From NCBI GenBank assembly GCA_041480065.1, contig JBGOZF010000010.1, forward strand, positions 16,781 through 80,780: 64,000 nucleotides of DNA, in the 5' to 3' direction. Both the position numbers and the translations under genes were made by a program. The DNA comes from Fen-999 sp041480065 (lineage in GTDB: Bacteria; Pseudomonadota; Gammaproteobacteria; Burkholderiales; Rhodocyclaceae). The notes beneath the pieces were generated by a model that saw nothing but the letters and a program-made list of their open reading frames with translations, was not told the DNA's origin and searched no databases. Of this stretch, positions 24,270-32,203 are shown piece by piece (within the stretch, counting starts at the first letter, position 1; every line of letters starts with the position of its first letter).

Positions 24270-26393
24270 ATGAACCCCCTGCTCGATCTCTCGGGACTGC
24301 CCCGTTTCGATGCCGTTACACCCAACCACGTAACACCCGCCATTCGCCAGTTGCTTGAGGAGAACCGGGCGCTGATCGCCACACTCGAAAAGCCCGAAGC
24401 GCCCGCCACCTGGGCGGGCTTCATGCAGCCGATGACCGATGCCGGCGAGCGGCTTGGCCGCGGGTGGGGCATCGTCGGCCACATGCATTCGGTGATGGAC
24501 ACGCCCGAATGGCGCGAGGCCTACAACGCCATGCTGCCCGAGGTGAGCGGTTTCTATGCCGAACTGGGCCAGAACCTGGCGCTGTTCGCCAAGGTCAAGG
24601 CACTGCGCGAGAGCCCGGAATATGCAACGCTGACACCGACGCAGCAGCGCATCGTCGACAACGACCTGCGCGACTTCCGGCTATCCGGCGCCGAACTGCC
24701 GGACGAGAAGAAGCCGCGCTTCAAGGAAATCCAGGAGGAGCTTTCCGCGCTGGCGGCCAAGTTCTCGGAGAATCTGCTCGACGCCACCAACGCCCACGCC
24801 GAGTGGATCACCGAAGAGGCAGATCTGGCGGGCATTCCCGACGACGTTTGTGCCGCCGCGCGCGCCGCGGCCGAGAAGGAAGAGAGGCAGGGCTGGAAGT
24901 TCACGCTGCACGCGCCCGCGTACATACCCGTCATGCAATACGCCGAGAACCGCGATCTGCGCGCACGCATGTACCGCGCCTACGCAACGCGCGCTTCCGA
25001 GTTCGGCAAGGCCGAATGGGACAACGGTCCGTTGATCGGCCGCATGCTCAGGCTGCGCGCGGAGGAGGCGACAATGCTCGGCTACCCGAACTACGCCGAG
25101 GTGTCGCTGGTGCCGAAAATGGCCGATTCGACGGTACAGGTGGCCTCCTTCCTGCGCGAGCTGGCGGCCAAGGCGCGCCCCTACGCCGAGCGCGATATCG
25201 CCGAATTGCGTGACTTTGCCCGCACCGAACTGGGCATGGAATCGCTTGAAAGCTGGGATCTTGCCTGGGCCTCGGAGAAGCTGAAGCACGCCCGTTACGA
25301 CTTTTCCGACGAGCAAGTGAAGCAGTACTTCCCCGAGCCCAAGGTGATGACCGGCTTGTTCCGACTCATCGAATCGCTGTTCGGCGTCGCCATCGAGCCC
25401 GACTCGGCGCCCGCCTGGCACCCGGACGTGCGCTTCTATCGCATCGTCCGCAATGGCCAAGAAACGCGCCGGGCCGCTCCAAGCGTTTCTTCGCCCCTTG
25501 GGGGGAGAACGCCGCAAAGCGGCGTTGTCGGGGGGGGCTCATTGGTCGGCCGGTTCTACGTCGACCTCTACGCCCGGGAAACCAAGCGCGGCGGGGCCTG
25601 GATGGCCGACGCCATCGGTCGGCGCCGTATCGCCGACGGCATTCAGACGCCGGTGGCCTACCTGTGCTGCAACTTCCCGTCGCCGATTGGAGAAAAGTCG
25701 GCGACCTTCAGCCACGACGACGTGCTGACGCTGTTCCACGAGAGCGGCCACGGACTACACCATTTGCTCACCCAGGTCGATGAGCTACCAGTGTCGGGCA
25801 TCGATGGTGTCGAGTGGGACGCGGTCGAACTGCCCAGCCAGTTCCTGGAGAACTTCTGCTGGGAGTGGGACGTCCTCCAGGGCATGACCGCCCATGCCGA
25901 GACGGGTGCCCCTCTGCCGAAGGCGCTCTACGACAAGATGATCGCCGCCAAGAATTTCCAGAGCGGCATGCAGACGCTGCGCCAGATCGAGTTCGGCCTC
26001 TTCGATCTTCTCCTGCACAGCGGGTACGACCCAGAGGGCATCCGCACTGTTCAGCACCTGATCGAGGATGTGCGCCGGGAAGTAGCCGTCGTTGTTCCGC
26101 CCGAGTGGAACCGCTTTCCGCAGAGCTTCTCGCACATCTTCGGCGGTGGCTATGCGGCCGGCTACTACAGCTACAAGTGGGCCGAGGTGCTGTCGGCCGA
26201 CGCCTTCGAGGCCTTCGAGGAGGCCGGCCGCAGCACCGGACGCGTGCTCGATCCGGCCACCGGCGAGCGCTTCTGGCGCGAGATTCTGGCCGTCGGCGGC
26301 TCGCGTTCGGCGATGGAATCCTTCAAGGCCTTCCGCGGCCGCGAGCCGCGCGTCGATGCCCTGCTGCGCCACAGTGGTATGATGGAAAAGTAG
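24270..26393 (+). CDS. prlC: Oligopeptidase A (M3 metallopeptidase) with in-frame insertion
   Basis: 707 residues. Cytosolic zinc endopeptidase degrading short peptides, including cleaved signal peptides. Zinc motif HESGH at about residue 490 in LFHESGHGLHHLL; the downstream Glu ligand is in LPSQFLENF. Residues ~398-424 are extra: family members run directly from a sequence like RNGQ to LVGRFYVDLYARE, whereas here 27 residues encoded by an 81-bp repeat-like element intervene. The frame stays open, so a full-length enzyme with a Gly/Ser/Arg-rich loop before the catalytic core is expected. Activity is probable but not certain. Confidence 0.92.
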   Translation: MNPLLDLSGLPRFDAVTPNHVTPAIRQLLEENRALIATLEKPEAPATWAGFMQPMTDAGERLGRGWGIVGHMHSVMDTPEWREAYNAMLPEVSGFYAELGQNLALFAKVKALRESPEYATLTPTQQRIVDNDLRDFRLSGAELPDEKKPRFKEIQEELSALAAKFSENLLDATNAHAEWITEEADLAGIPDDVCAAARAAAEKEERQGWKFTLHAPAYIPVMQYAENRDLRARMYRAYATRASEFGKAEWDNGPLIGRMLRLRAEEATMLGYPNYAEVSLVPKMADSTVQVASFLRELAAKARPYAERDIAELRDFARTELGMESLESWDLAWASEKLKHARYDFSDEQVKQYFPEPKVMTGLFRLIESLFGVAIEPDSAPAWHPDVRFYRIVRNGQETRRAAPSVSSPLGGRTPQSGVVGGGSLVGRFYVDLYARETKRGGAWMADAIGRRRIADGIQTPVAYLCCNFPSPIGEKSATFSHDDVLTLFHESGHGLHHLLTQVDELPVSGIDGVEWDAVELPSQFLENFCWEWDVLQGMTAHAETGAPLPKALYDKMIAAKNFQSGMQTLRQIEFGLFDLLLHSGYDPEGIRTVQHLIEDVRREVAVVVPPEWNRFPQSFSHIFGGGYAAGYYSYKWAEVLSADAFEAFEEAGRSTGRVLDPATGERFWREILAVGGSRSAMESFKAFRGREPRVDALLRHSGMMEK
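25461..25541. repeat. REP-like element inserted in prlC
   Basis: 81 bp with its own symmetry: GAAACGC / GCGTTTC arms, a CCCCTTGGGG palindrome, and AACGCCGC-AAA-GCGGCGTT, ending in a G-run. It resembles the short GC-rich dispersed repeats containing CCCCTTGGGGGG seen in many betaproteobacteria. Its length, exactly 27 codons, preserves the reading frame. Boundaries are inferred from the protein family. Confidence 0.7.
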
Positions 26394-26411
26394 GAATTCC
26401 GGAGCATGCAA

Positions 26412-26903
26412 ATGAGAACCTGGTTCGCGATGATCCTGCTGGCGATGGCCTTCGGCGTCGCCGCTCAAACCATGTATCGCTGGGTGGACAAGGAGGGCAG
26501 GGTTCACTACACCGACAAGCCGCCCGCCGCCGGCGAAGCCGCCAAGGTCGAGCAGAAGCGCGCCGTGACGCTGGGCGTGCCGGCGCAGGAACCGTCGGCC
26601 CTGATGCGCCAGGCCGCGGCCGACTACCCGGTGACTTTGTACACCCAGCCGACCTGCGGCGAGCCGTGCCAGAGCGGCCGCGAATTCCTCACCCGGCGCG
26701 GCGTTCCGTTCAGCGAAAAGATCGTCGAGACCGACAAGGACGCCGCAGCCCTGCGCGCGGTGATCGGCGGCAGCGACAAGCTGACCGTGCCGGTCATGCA
26801 GGTCGGCGCCAAGTCGGTGACGGGTTACTCATCCAGCCAATGGGACAGCCTGCTCGATGCCGCCGGTTACCCGAAGGCCGCGGCGAAGCCCGCCAAGCCC
26901 TAA
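26412..26903 (+). CDS. Exported glutaredoxin-like protein with DUF4124 domain
   Basis: 163 residues. A signal peptide (residues ~1-18, ending VAAQ) leads to a DUF4124 segment, MYRWVDKEGRVHYTDKPP, and then a glutaredoxin-type fold from VTLYTQPTCGEPC, where the usual CxxC is CGEPC (CxxxC). A cis-Pro loop follows at LTVPVMQVG. Periplasmic redox or disulphide work is likely; partners are unknown. The start at 26412 is used because GGAG is 7 bases upstream; the ATG at 26406 is too close to it. Confidence 0.75.
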   Translation: MRTWFAMILLAMAFGVAAQTMYRWVDKEGRVHYTDKPPAAGEAAKVEQKRAVTLGVPAQEPSALMRQAAADYPVTLYTQPTCGEPCQSGREFLTRRGVPFSEKIVETDKDAAALRAVIGGSDKLTVPVMQVGAKSVTGYSSSQWDSLLDAAGYPKAAAKPAKP

Positions 26904-27078
26904 CGCTCATGGCTCCGATGAACCACCCCGCGTCATGAAATACGCGGACTTCGTTGCGCCTCAAGCTGGCAAATGCGCCCGCCCCTCCCATCCTCCCCTC
27001 GCGGGGAGGCTACTGATTGGCTCGCTGCGCTCGATCATCACCGGCGCATTGACCAGTGTCTTTCACGTTAAGGGCTGA

Positions 27079-27447
27079 TCACTCCGCAGAGATCAGCGCC
27101 GCCAGTTCGCGGTCGAGCAGCGCCGGGTCGCCGGCGTTGAGTTCCACCAGCCGGCGCAGGTGGGTGATGCTGTCGAGGTCGATGCTCTCGCAGTAGAGAC
27201 CAACCCGGCGCCCCTGGACATGGGCCACAAGCGCCCGCATGATGATCGCGTTGCCTTCGGTCAGTTTCAGCTTCAGTTGGCAACTGTCCTGTATGCGGCC
27301 CTGCCAGTCGGGCGGCACCTTGATCAGGGCGCCCTTGAGCGAGATGTCGATCAATTCCGCGGGGACCGTGCCCCGCTTGTCGACCAGATGCACCGGCGAA
27401 CGGAAAGTTGCGCGCCAGAACTGGCGGCGATCACCGAAGTCATTCAT
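27079..27447 (-). CDS. PilZ-domain protein
   Basis: 122 residues. The cyclic-di-GMP binding signature is complete: RQFWR (RxxxR, Arg8 and Arg12) and DISLKG (D/NxSxxG, residues 34-39). A single-domain PilZ protein usually relays c-di-GMP to motility, adhesion or polysaccharide machinery; the target here is unknown. Start at 27447 with GGGAG upstream. The 175 bp between it and the glutaredoxin-like gene contain only a CCTCCCC/GGGGAGG hairpin. Confidence 0.85.
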   Translation of the reverse strand: MNDFGDRRQFWRATFRSPVHLVDKRGTVPAELIDISLKGALIKVPPDWQGRIQDSCQLKLKLTEGNAIIMRALVAHVQGRRVGLYCESIDLDSITHLRRLVELNAGDPALLDRELAALISAE

Positions 27448-27493
27448 GTCCGCGCACTCCCGAGCCAGAATCACGATCCATTATAGGTCGGCA

Positions 27494-28645
27494 TCATGAT
27501 CGGTGGGCGAGCGCCCGCGCCATGCGTTCGAGCGCGCGGTCGAGTGTCGCCCGCGGACAGCCGAAATTCAACCGGACGAAATGCCGGCAGGCACCGTCGC
27601 GGTCGAAATCGCTGCCATCGGACAAGCCGATGCCGGCCTGTTCGAAGAAACGAGTTGGCTGTTCGATTTTCGCTCCGCCGGCATCGATCCAGGCAAGGTA
27701 GGTCGCCTCGACCGGCGCCATCGTCAACCCCGGCATGGCGCCGACCGCGTCGGCGACGCGATCGCGATTGCCGCGCAGGTAGTCGATCAGCGCCTCGCGC
27801 CATGGGCCGCCCTCGCGCAGGGCGGCCTCGCAAGCGACCATGCCCAGCGTATTCACATGCGGCACGATGCCGTTCATGGCCGTGCGAAAGTCACGGCGCA
27901 GGCGCGGCTCGGAGATGATCGCCAGTGCGCAGCCGAGTCCCGGAATGTTGAAAGTCTTCGACGGCGCCATCAGGGTGATGCTGCGCTGCGCGGCCTCCGG
28001 CGAGAGACTGGCGAAGGACCGGTGCCGGCGCGTGCCGTCGAGCACCAGGCCGCAATGAATCTCGTCCGAGCAGACCACCAGGTCATGTTTGAGGGCCAGC
28101 GCGGCAATGTGCATAAGTTCCTCGTCGCGCCAGACGCGGCCGACCGGATTATGGGGATGGCAAAGCAACCACAGTCGGGCACCGCTCTTCTTCAACGTCG
28201 ACGCGGTGGCGGCGAAATCCCACGACCAGCCGTCATCGCCGCAGGCGAGCGGCGTGGTTGCCAGGGGCCGCCCCGCCGCCACCGGCGCCGAGAGGAAGGG
28301 AGGATAGATGGGCGTCGCCGTGAACACCGGACCTTCGACCGCCCTGCAGGCGACGTTGAGTCCGGTCACCAGCCCCGGCAGCCAGACGATCCACTCGGGC
28401 TCGATGTGCCAGGCGTATTCGCGTTCAAGGTGTTCGATCACCGCGTCGACGAGCGAGGGCCACGGCTGGCCATAGCCGAATACGCCGTGGTCAATGCGCC
28501 GATGCAACGCCTCAAGCACGGGTGGAGGCGCCGCGAAGTCCATGTCGGCCACCCACAACGGCAGCACGTCGCGGCCGGCGTATTTGTTCCACTTGGTCGA
28601 ATCGCCGCCGCTGCGGTCGATGATGGTGTCGAAGTCGAAGGGCAT
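27494..28645 (-). CDS. MalY/PatB-family PLP-dependent C-S lyase or aminotransferase
   Basis: 383 residues, fold type I aminotransferase family. The PLP lysine lies in MAPSKTFNIPGLGCA; N-terminal FDFDTIIDRSGGDSTKWNKY and LWVADMDFAAPP are typical of the MalY/PatB subgroup, which cleaves cystathionine and similar C-S bonds. The substrate cannot be assigned from sequence. It is divergent from xthA with a 75-bp gap. Confidence 0.85.
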   Translation of the reverse strand: MPFDFDTIIDRSGGDSTKWNKYAGRDVLPLWVADMDFAAPPPVLEALHRRIDHGVFGYGQPWPSLVDAVIEHLEREYAWHIEPEWIVWLPGLVTGLNVACRAVEGPVFTATPIYPPFLSAPVAAGRPLATTPLACGDDGWSWDFAATASTLKKSGARLWLLCHPHNPVGRVWRDEELMHIAALALKHDLVVCSDEIHCGLVLDGTRRHRSFASLSPEAAQRSITLMAPSKTFNIPGLGCALAIISEPRLRRDFRTAMNGIVPHVNTLGMVACEAALREGGPWREALIDYLRGNRDRVADAVGAMPGLTMAPVEATYLAWIDAGGAKIEQPTRFFEQAGIGLSDGSDFDRDGACRHFVRLNFGCPRATLDRALERMARALAHRS

Positions 28646-28720
28646 GAGTTTGTCCGAATACGGGATCGCCCGCGCCTAGAGGGTATCATTGCCCCCACCA
28701 AGTTTCCGACGGTCGCGCCA

Positions 28721-29494
28721 GTGACTCTGAAGATCGCCACCTGGAACGTCAATTCGCTCAAGGTACGCCTGCCCCAGGTGCTGGACTGGCTCGGCGACCA
28801 GAAGCCTGACGTGCTCTGTCTCCAGGAGACCAAGCTCGAAGACAAGGCTTTCCCCTTGGCCGAGATTGAGACGGCCGGCTACCGTGCCGTGCATCACGGC
28901 CAGAAGACCTACAACGGCGTCGCCATCCTGGCCCGTAGCGAGCCGACCAATGTGGTGCGCGGCATCACCGACTTCGATGACCCGCAGTCCCGCTTGATCG
29001 CTGCCACATTCGGCGACACCCGCATCGTCTGCGGCTATTTCCCGAACGGCCAGGCGGTCGGCTCGGACAAATACGAATACAAGCTGCGCTGGCTGGCGGC
29101 ACTGAACGGCTGGCTCAAGGCCGAACTGGCGCGGTTCCCGAAGCTCGCCCTGCTCGGCGATTTCAACATCGCCCCGGAGGACCGCGACGTTCATGACCCT
29201 GCCGCCTGGCGCGGCCAGGTGCTGTGCTCCGAGCCGGAGCGCGCAGCCTTTCGCGCCCTCACAGGCCTGGGCTTGCGCGATGCCTTCCGCTTGTTCGACC
29301 AACCCGAAAAGACATTCAGCTGGTGGGACTACCGCATGCTGGCGCATCAGCGCAACATGGGACTGCGCATCGACCACATCCTGCTGTCGCCCACGCTTGC
29401 CGACGACTGTACCGCCTGCACGGTGGACCGGGCGCCGCGCCGTCTCGAGCGCCCCTCCGATCACGCACCCGTCATCGCGGAGTTGAAGTCTTGA
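28721..29494 (+). CDS. xthA: Exodeoxyribonuclease III
   Basis: 257 residues from a GTG start; the family begins (M)KIATWNVNS, which fixes the start within a much longer open frame. It repairs abasic sites as an AP endonuclease and 3' exonuclease. Active-site motifs: LQETKLED, GDFNIAPEDRDV, RIDHILLS and RPSDHAPV. Its stop overlaps the start of the Crp-type regulator gene by four bases. Confidence 0.95.
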   Translation: MTLKIATWNVNSLKVRLPQVLDWLGDQKPDVLCLQETKLEDKAFPLAEIETAGYRAVHHGQKTYNGVAILARSEPTNVVRGITDFDDPQSRLIAATFGDTRIVCGYFPNGQAVGSDKYEYKLRWLAALNGWLKAELARFPKLALLGDFNIAPEDRDVHDPAAWRGQVLCSEPERAAFRALTGLGLRDAFRLFDQPEKTFSWWDYRMLAHQRNMGLRIDHILLSPTLADDCTACTVDRAPRRLERPSDHAPVIAELKS

Positions 29495-30141
29495 CGACTG
29501 CCGACCTCAGCACACTCTACCCCGTCCTGGCGGAGTTGCCGGCCAGCCTCTGCCGCCAGGCGATCGACAAGGCCCAGCAGCTGACCGTGCCCGCCGGAAC
29601 CGTCCTGTTCGACGAACACCAGCCCTGCCAGGGCTTCCCCTTCGTGCTCTCCGGCGGCATCCGCGTCCTCAAACCGGCGGCCAACGGCCGCGAACTGCCG
29701 CTTTATCGCGTGCTGCCGGGCGAATCCTGCATCATCACCTCGAGTTGCCTGCTGGGTCACACCGATTACAACGCCCGCGGCGTCGCCGAGAGCGAAACCA
29801 CGCTGGCCATGATGCCCCGCGCGCTGTTCGACGAGATGCTGGCCGAGCCGCCGTTTCGCGACTTCGTCTTCCACCTGTTCTCGGAACGCATCGCGGAACT
29901 CATGCAATTGGTCGAGGAGGTGGCCTTCCGGAAGCTCGACCAGCGCCTGGCCGGGCTGCTCCTGGGCAAGGGACGAGTCATCCACGCCACGCACCAGCAA
30001 CTGGCCGACGAACTGGGCAGTGTGCGCGAGATGGTCAGCCGCCTGCTCAAGGGCTTCGCCGAGCAGGGACTCGTCCGCCTGTCCCGCGAACAAGTCGAAA
30101 TCCTGGATCCCGCCGGATTGCGCCGCGTCGCATCTATGTGA
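29491..30141 (+). CDS. Crp/Fnr-family regulator (CRP-type recognition helix)
   Basis: 216 residues from a TTG start that overlaps the xthA stop (TTGA), with GGAG 8 bases upstream. Cyclic-nucleotide-binding-like domain at residues ~20-120; helix-turn-helix at ~165-190 (THQQLADELGSVREMVSRLL). The recognition helix carries R-E-xxx-R as in CRP, which reads TGTGA, rather than the E-xx-SR of FNR. The sensory domain has several cysteines, but not the N-terminal FNR iron-sulphur cluster. A perfect TGTGA-N6-TCACA lies at its stop codon, so it probably controls the downstream DUF2892 gene. Confidence 0.85.
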   Translation: MTTADLSTLYPVLAELPASLCRQAIDKAQQLTVPAGTVLFDEHQPCQGFPFVLSGGIRVLKPAANGRELPLYRVLPGESCIITSSCLLGHTDYNARGVAESETTLAMMPRALFDEMLAEPPFRDFVFHLFSERIAELMQLVEEVAFRKLDQRLAGLLLGKGRVIHATHQQLADELGSVREMVSRLLKGFAEQGLVRLSREQVEILDPAGLRRVASM

Positions 30142-30152
30142 CATTGGTCACA
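30137..30152. promoter_or_regulatory. Perfect CRP-type operator
   Basis: TGTGACATTGGTCACA, i.e. TGTGA-N6-TCACA with both half-sites exact. It overlaps the last codons of the regulator gene and lies 66 bp upstream of the DUF2892 start. Confidence 0.7.
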
Positions 30153-30157
30153 GACCC

Positions 30158-30175
30158 GACCACGGTACCGTGGTC
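30158..30175. promoter_or_regulatory. 18-bp perfect palindrome
   Basis: GACCACGGTACCGTGGTC, immediately after the CRP-type site and 43 bp before the DUF2892 start. Probably an operator for another dimeric regulator, or an early hairpin in the mRNA. Confidence 0.5.
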
Positions 30176-30217
30176 CAATAGCGTCCGTTCTCACCGTAAC
30201 TCACCTGGAGGCCTGGC

Positions 30218-30415
30218 ATGAAACTCAATGTTGGCGGTATCGACCGTATCCTGCGCATCGTTGTCGGACTGGCCCTGGTCGCCTGGGCGCTCTTTCTGGG
30301 TGGCCCCATCTGGGCCTGGATCGGCATCATCCCCCTCGGCACCGGCCTGATCGGCTTCTGCCCCCTCTACCCGCTCCTGGGACTGAATACCTGCCCCGCC
30401 AAGAAGGACGCATAA
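30218..30415 (+). CDS. Small DUF2892 inner-membrane protein
   Basis: 65 residues. The MKLNVGGIDRILRIVVG opening, two hydrophobic helices and FCPLYPLLGLNTCPAK ending (two Cys) are typical of DUF2892, the domain found fused to rhodanese in YgaP. GGAGG ribosome site. The conserved cysteines suggest a link to sulphur or redox chemistry, but function is unproven. Likely target of the adjacent Crp-type regulator. Confidence 0.85.
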   Translation: MKLNVGGIDRILRIVVGLALVAWALFLGGPIWAWIGIIPLGTGLIGFCPLYPLLGLNTCPAKKDA

Positions 30416-30457
30416 GCGTTCCCCCACAAGCCGGGGCTTCGGTCCCGGCTTGGAACG

Positions 30458-30489
30458 ACGGCCCGCCGCTCCCCTGGCGGGCCGTTTTT
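30458..30489 (+). terminator. Strong intrinsic terminator
   Basis: ACGGCCCGCC and GGCGGGCCGT pair over 10 bp, followed by TTTTT. A second hairpin (AAGCCGGG / CCCGGCTT) precedes it at about 30428. It ends the DUF2892 transcript just before the convergent rsmA. Confidence 0.88.
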
Positions 30490-31259
30490 CATTTGCTCAG
30501 AGAATTCGCCAGGCGGATGTAGTCCGCTACCGCCAATTCCTCGGCGCGCGCAGTCGGCGCAATACCCGCGGCCTCAAGACCGGCCTCGTCCACCAGTTCG
30601 CGCAGGTTATTGCGCAGCATCTTGCGCCGCTGGCCGAAGGCAGTGGCGACCAGCTTGGCAAAGAGGGTCTGGTCGCGCGCAGTCAGTTGGGCCGGGGCCT
30701 TTGGCAGCAGCCGGACGATGGCCGAATCCACCTGCGGCGCAGGACTGAAGGCTCCGGGCGGCACCTTGAACAACCGTTCCATGTCGAAGCGATACTGCAG
30801 CATCACCGACAGGCGGCCGAAGTCGCCCGTCCCGGGCTCGGCGACCATGCGATCGACGACTTCCTTCTGCAGCATGAAGTGCATGTCGCGCACCGAGGCT
30901 GAGGCATCGGCGAGGTGGAACAACAGGGGCGTCGAGATGTTGTAGGGCAGATTGCCGACCACCCGAAGGTCCGATCCCAGGGCGGCAAAATCGAAGGCCA
31001 GGGCATCGCCTTCGTGGATGGTGAGCCGTCCCGGCGGGAATCGCTCGGATAGCCGCGCGATCAGGTCGCGATCGATCTCGACCACGTCCAGGTGATCCAG
31101 CGCTGCCAGCAAGGGCTCGGTCAGCGCGCCCAGGCCGGGTCCGATTTCGACGATGCGGTCGCCGGGACGCGGCGCGATGGCTTCCACGATCTTGCGAATG
31201 ATGCCCGGCGAGACAAGAAAATTTTGCCCAAACCGCTTGCGGGCCTGGTGACCCCTCAT
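30489..31259 (-). CDS. rsmA: 16S rRNA (adenine-1518/1519-N6)-dimethyltransferase
   Basis: 256 residues. KsgA-type methylase that modifies two adjacent adenines near the 3' end of 16S rRNA. RKRFGQNFLVSPGIIRKI at residues 7-24, SAM motif EIGPGLGALTEPLL and catalytic NLPYNISTPLL are all present. Its start overlaps the pdxA stop (ATGA); the lptD-surA-pdxA-rsmA order is conserved in proteobacteria. Confidence 0.96.
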   Translation of the reverse strand: MRGHQARKRFGQNFLVSPGIIRKIVEAIAPRPGDRIVEIGPGLGALTEPLLAALDHLDVVEIDRDLIARLSERFPPGRLTIHEGDALAFDFAALGSDLRVVGNLPYNISTPLLFHLADASASVRDMHFMLQKEVVDRMVAEPGTGDFGRLSVMLQYRFDMERLFKVPPGAFSPAPQVDSAIVRLLPKAPAQLTARDQTLFAKLVATAFGQRRKMLRNNLRELVDEAGLEAAGIAPTARAEELAVADYIRLANSLSK

Positions 31260-32203
31260 CGGCGGGCGATGATCTCGGCGGCCAAACGAACGGCCGCAAA
31301 CAGGCTGCCCGTGTCGGCGCGACCCGTGCCGGCAAGATCAAGCGCAGTACCATGATCGACCGAGGTGCGCAGGATCGGCAGGCCGAGCGTGATGTTGATG
31401 CCTTCCTCGAAAGCGGCGTACTTGAGCACCGCCAGGCCCTGATCGTGATACATCGCGAGCTGCGCATCGGAGCCGGCCAAGACCTTGCGGGTGAACAGCG
31501 TGTCTGCCGGCAGCGGGCCGACAAGGTCCATGCCCTCGGCGCGCAGGCGGTCGAGCACCGGACCGATGATTTCGATTTCCTCGCGGCCCAGGTGGCCACC
31601 TTCGCCTGCGTGGGGATTCAGTCCTGCCACAAGGATACGTGGCCGTGCGAAACCGAACTTCTCCACCAGGTCCGCGTGCAGGATGCGGATGGTAGTGGTC
31701 AGTCCATCGGCCGTGATCGCGGCCGGCACGTCCTTGAGCGGCAGGTGGGTCGTCGCCAGTGCCACGCGAAGACCCGACTGCTCTCCGGTGCCGGCGAGCA
31801 TCATCACAACACGTGGTGTGCCAGTCTTCTCGGCGAGGTACTCGGTATGGCCGGTGAAGGGAATGCCGGCATCGTTGATGACGCCCTTGTGTACCGGCGC
31901 CGTCACCATGGCGGCAAACTCGCCACCGACGCAGCCTGCAAGCGCTGCATCCAGAATGTCGAGCACGTAGCGGGCGTTGGCCGGATCGAGCCGTCCGGGC
32001 ACGGATGGCGCGCGCAACGGGATGTGCTGGATATCGAGTCGATCGACGTCAAGACCCAACCGCTGGGCGCGCGCGTGCAGCAGACCACGGTCGCCGAGAA
32101 CTACGATGCGCGCAGGCAATTCCACCGTAGCGAGCGTAAGACAGATATCCGGCCCAATGCCCGCCGGTTCGCCCGACGTTACCGCAATTCGCGGCAGGAT
32201 CAT
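31256..32203 (-). CDS. pdxA: 4-hydroxythreonine-4-phosphate dehydrogenase
   Basis: 315 residues. NAD-dependent step of pyridoxal-5'-phosphate synthesis. VTSGEPAGIGPDICL at the N-terminus, FTGHTEYLAE, and GLNPHAGEGGHLGREE are PdxA landmarks including the metal-binding histidine. It overlaps both surA and rsmA by four bases, so the three are probably translated as a coupled unit. Confidence 0.95.
   Translation of the reverse strand: MILPRIAVTSGEPAGIGPDICLTLATVELPARIVVLGDRGLLHARAQRLGLDVDRLDIQHIPLRAPSVPGRLDPANARYVLDILDAALAGCVGGEFAAMVTAPVHKGVINDAGIPFTGHTEYLAEKTGTPRVVMMLAGTGEQSGLRVALATTHLPLKDVPAAITADGLTTTIRILHADLVEKFGFARPRILVAGLNPHAGEGGHLGREEIEIIGPVLDRLRAEGMDLVGPLPADTLFTRKVLAGSDAQLAMYHDQGLAVLKYAAFEEGINITLGLPILRTSVDHGTALDLAGTGRADTGSLFAAVRLAAEIIARR

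Noticed and set aside
26904..27078. Small gene between the glutaredoxin-like and PilZ genes
   Set aside because: Open frames there have no ribosome site and consist of hairpin-rich, Pro/Arg-coding sequence.
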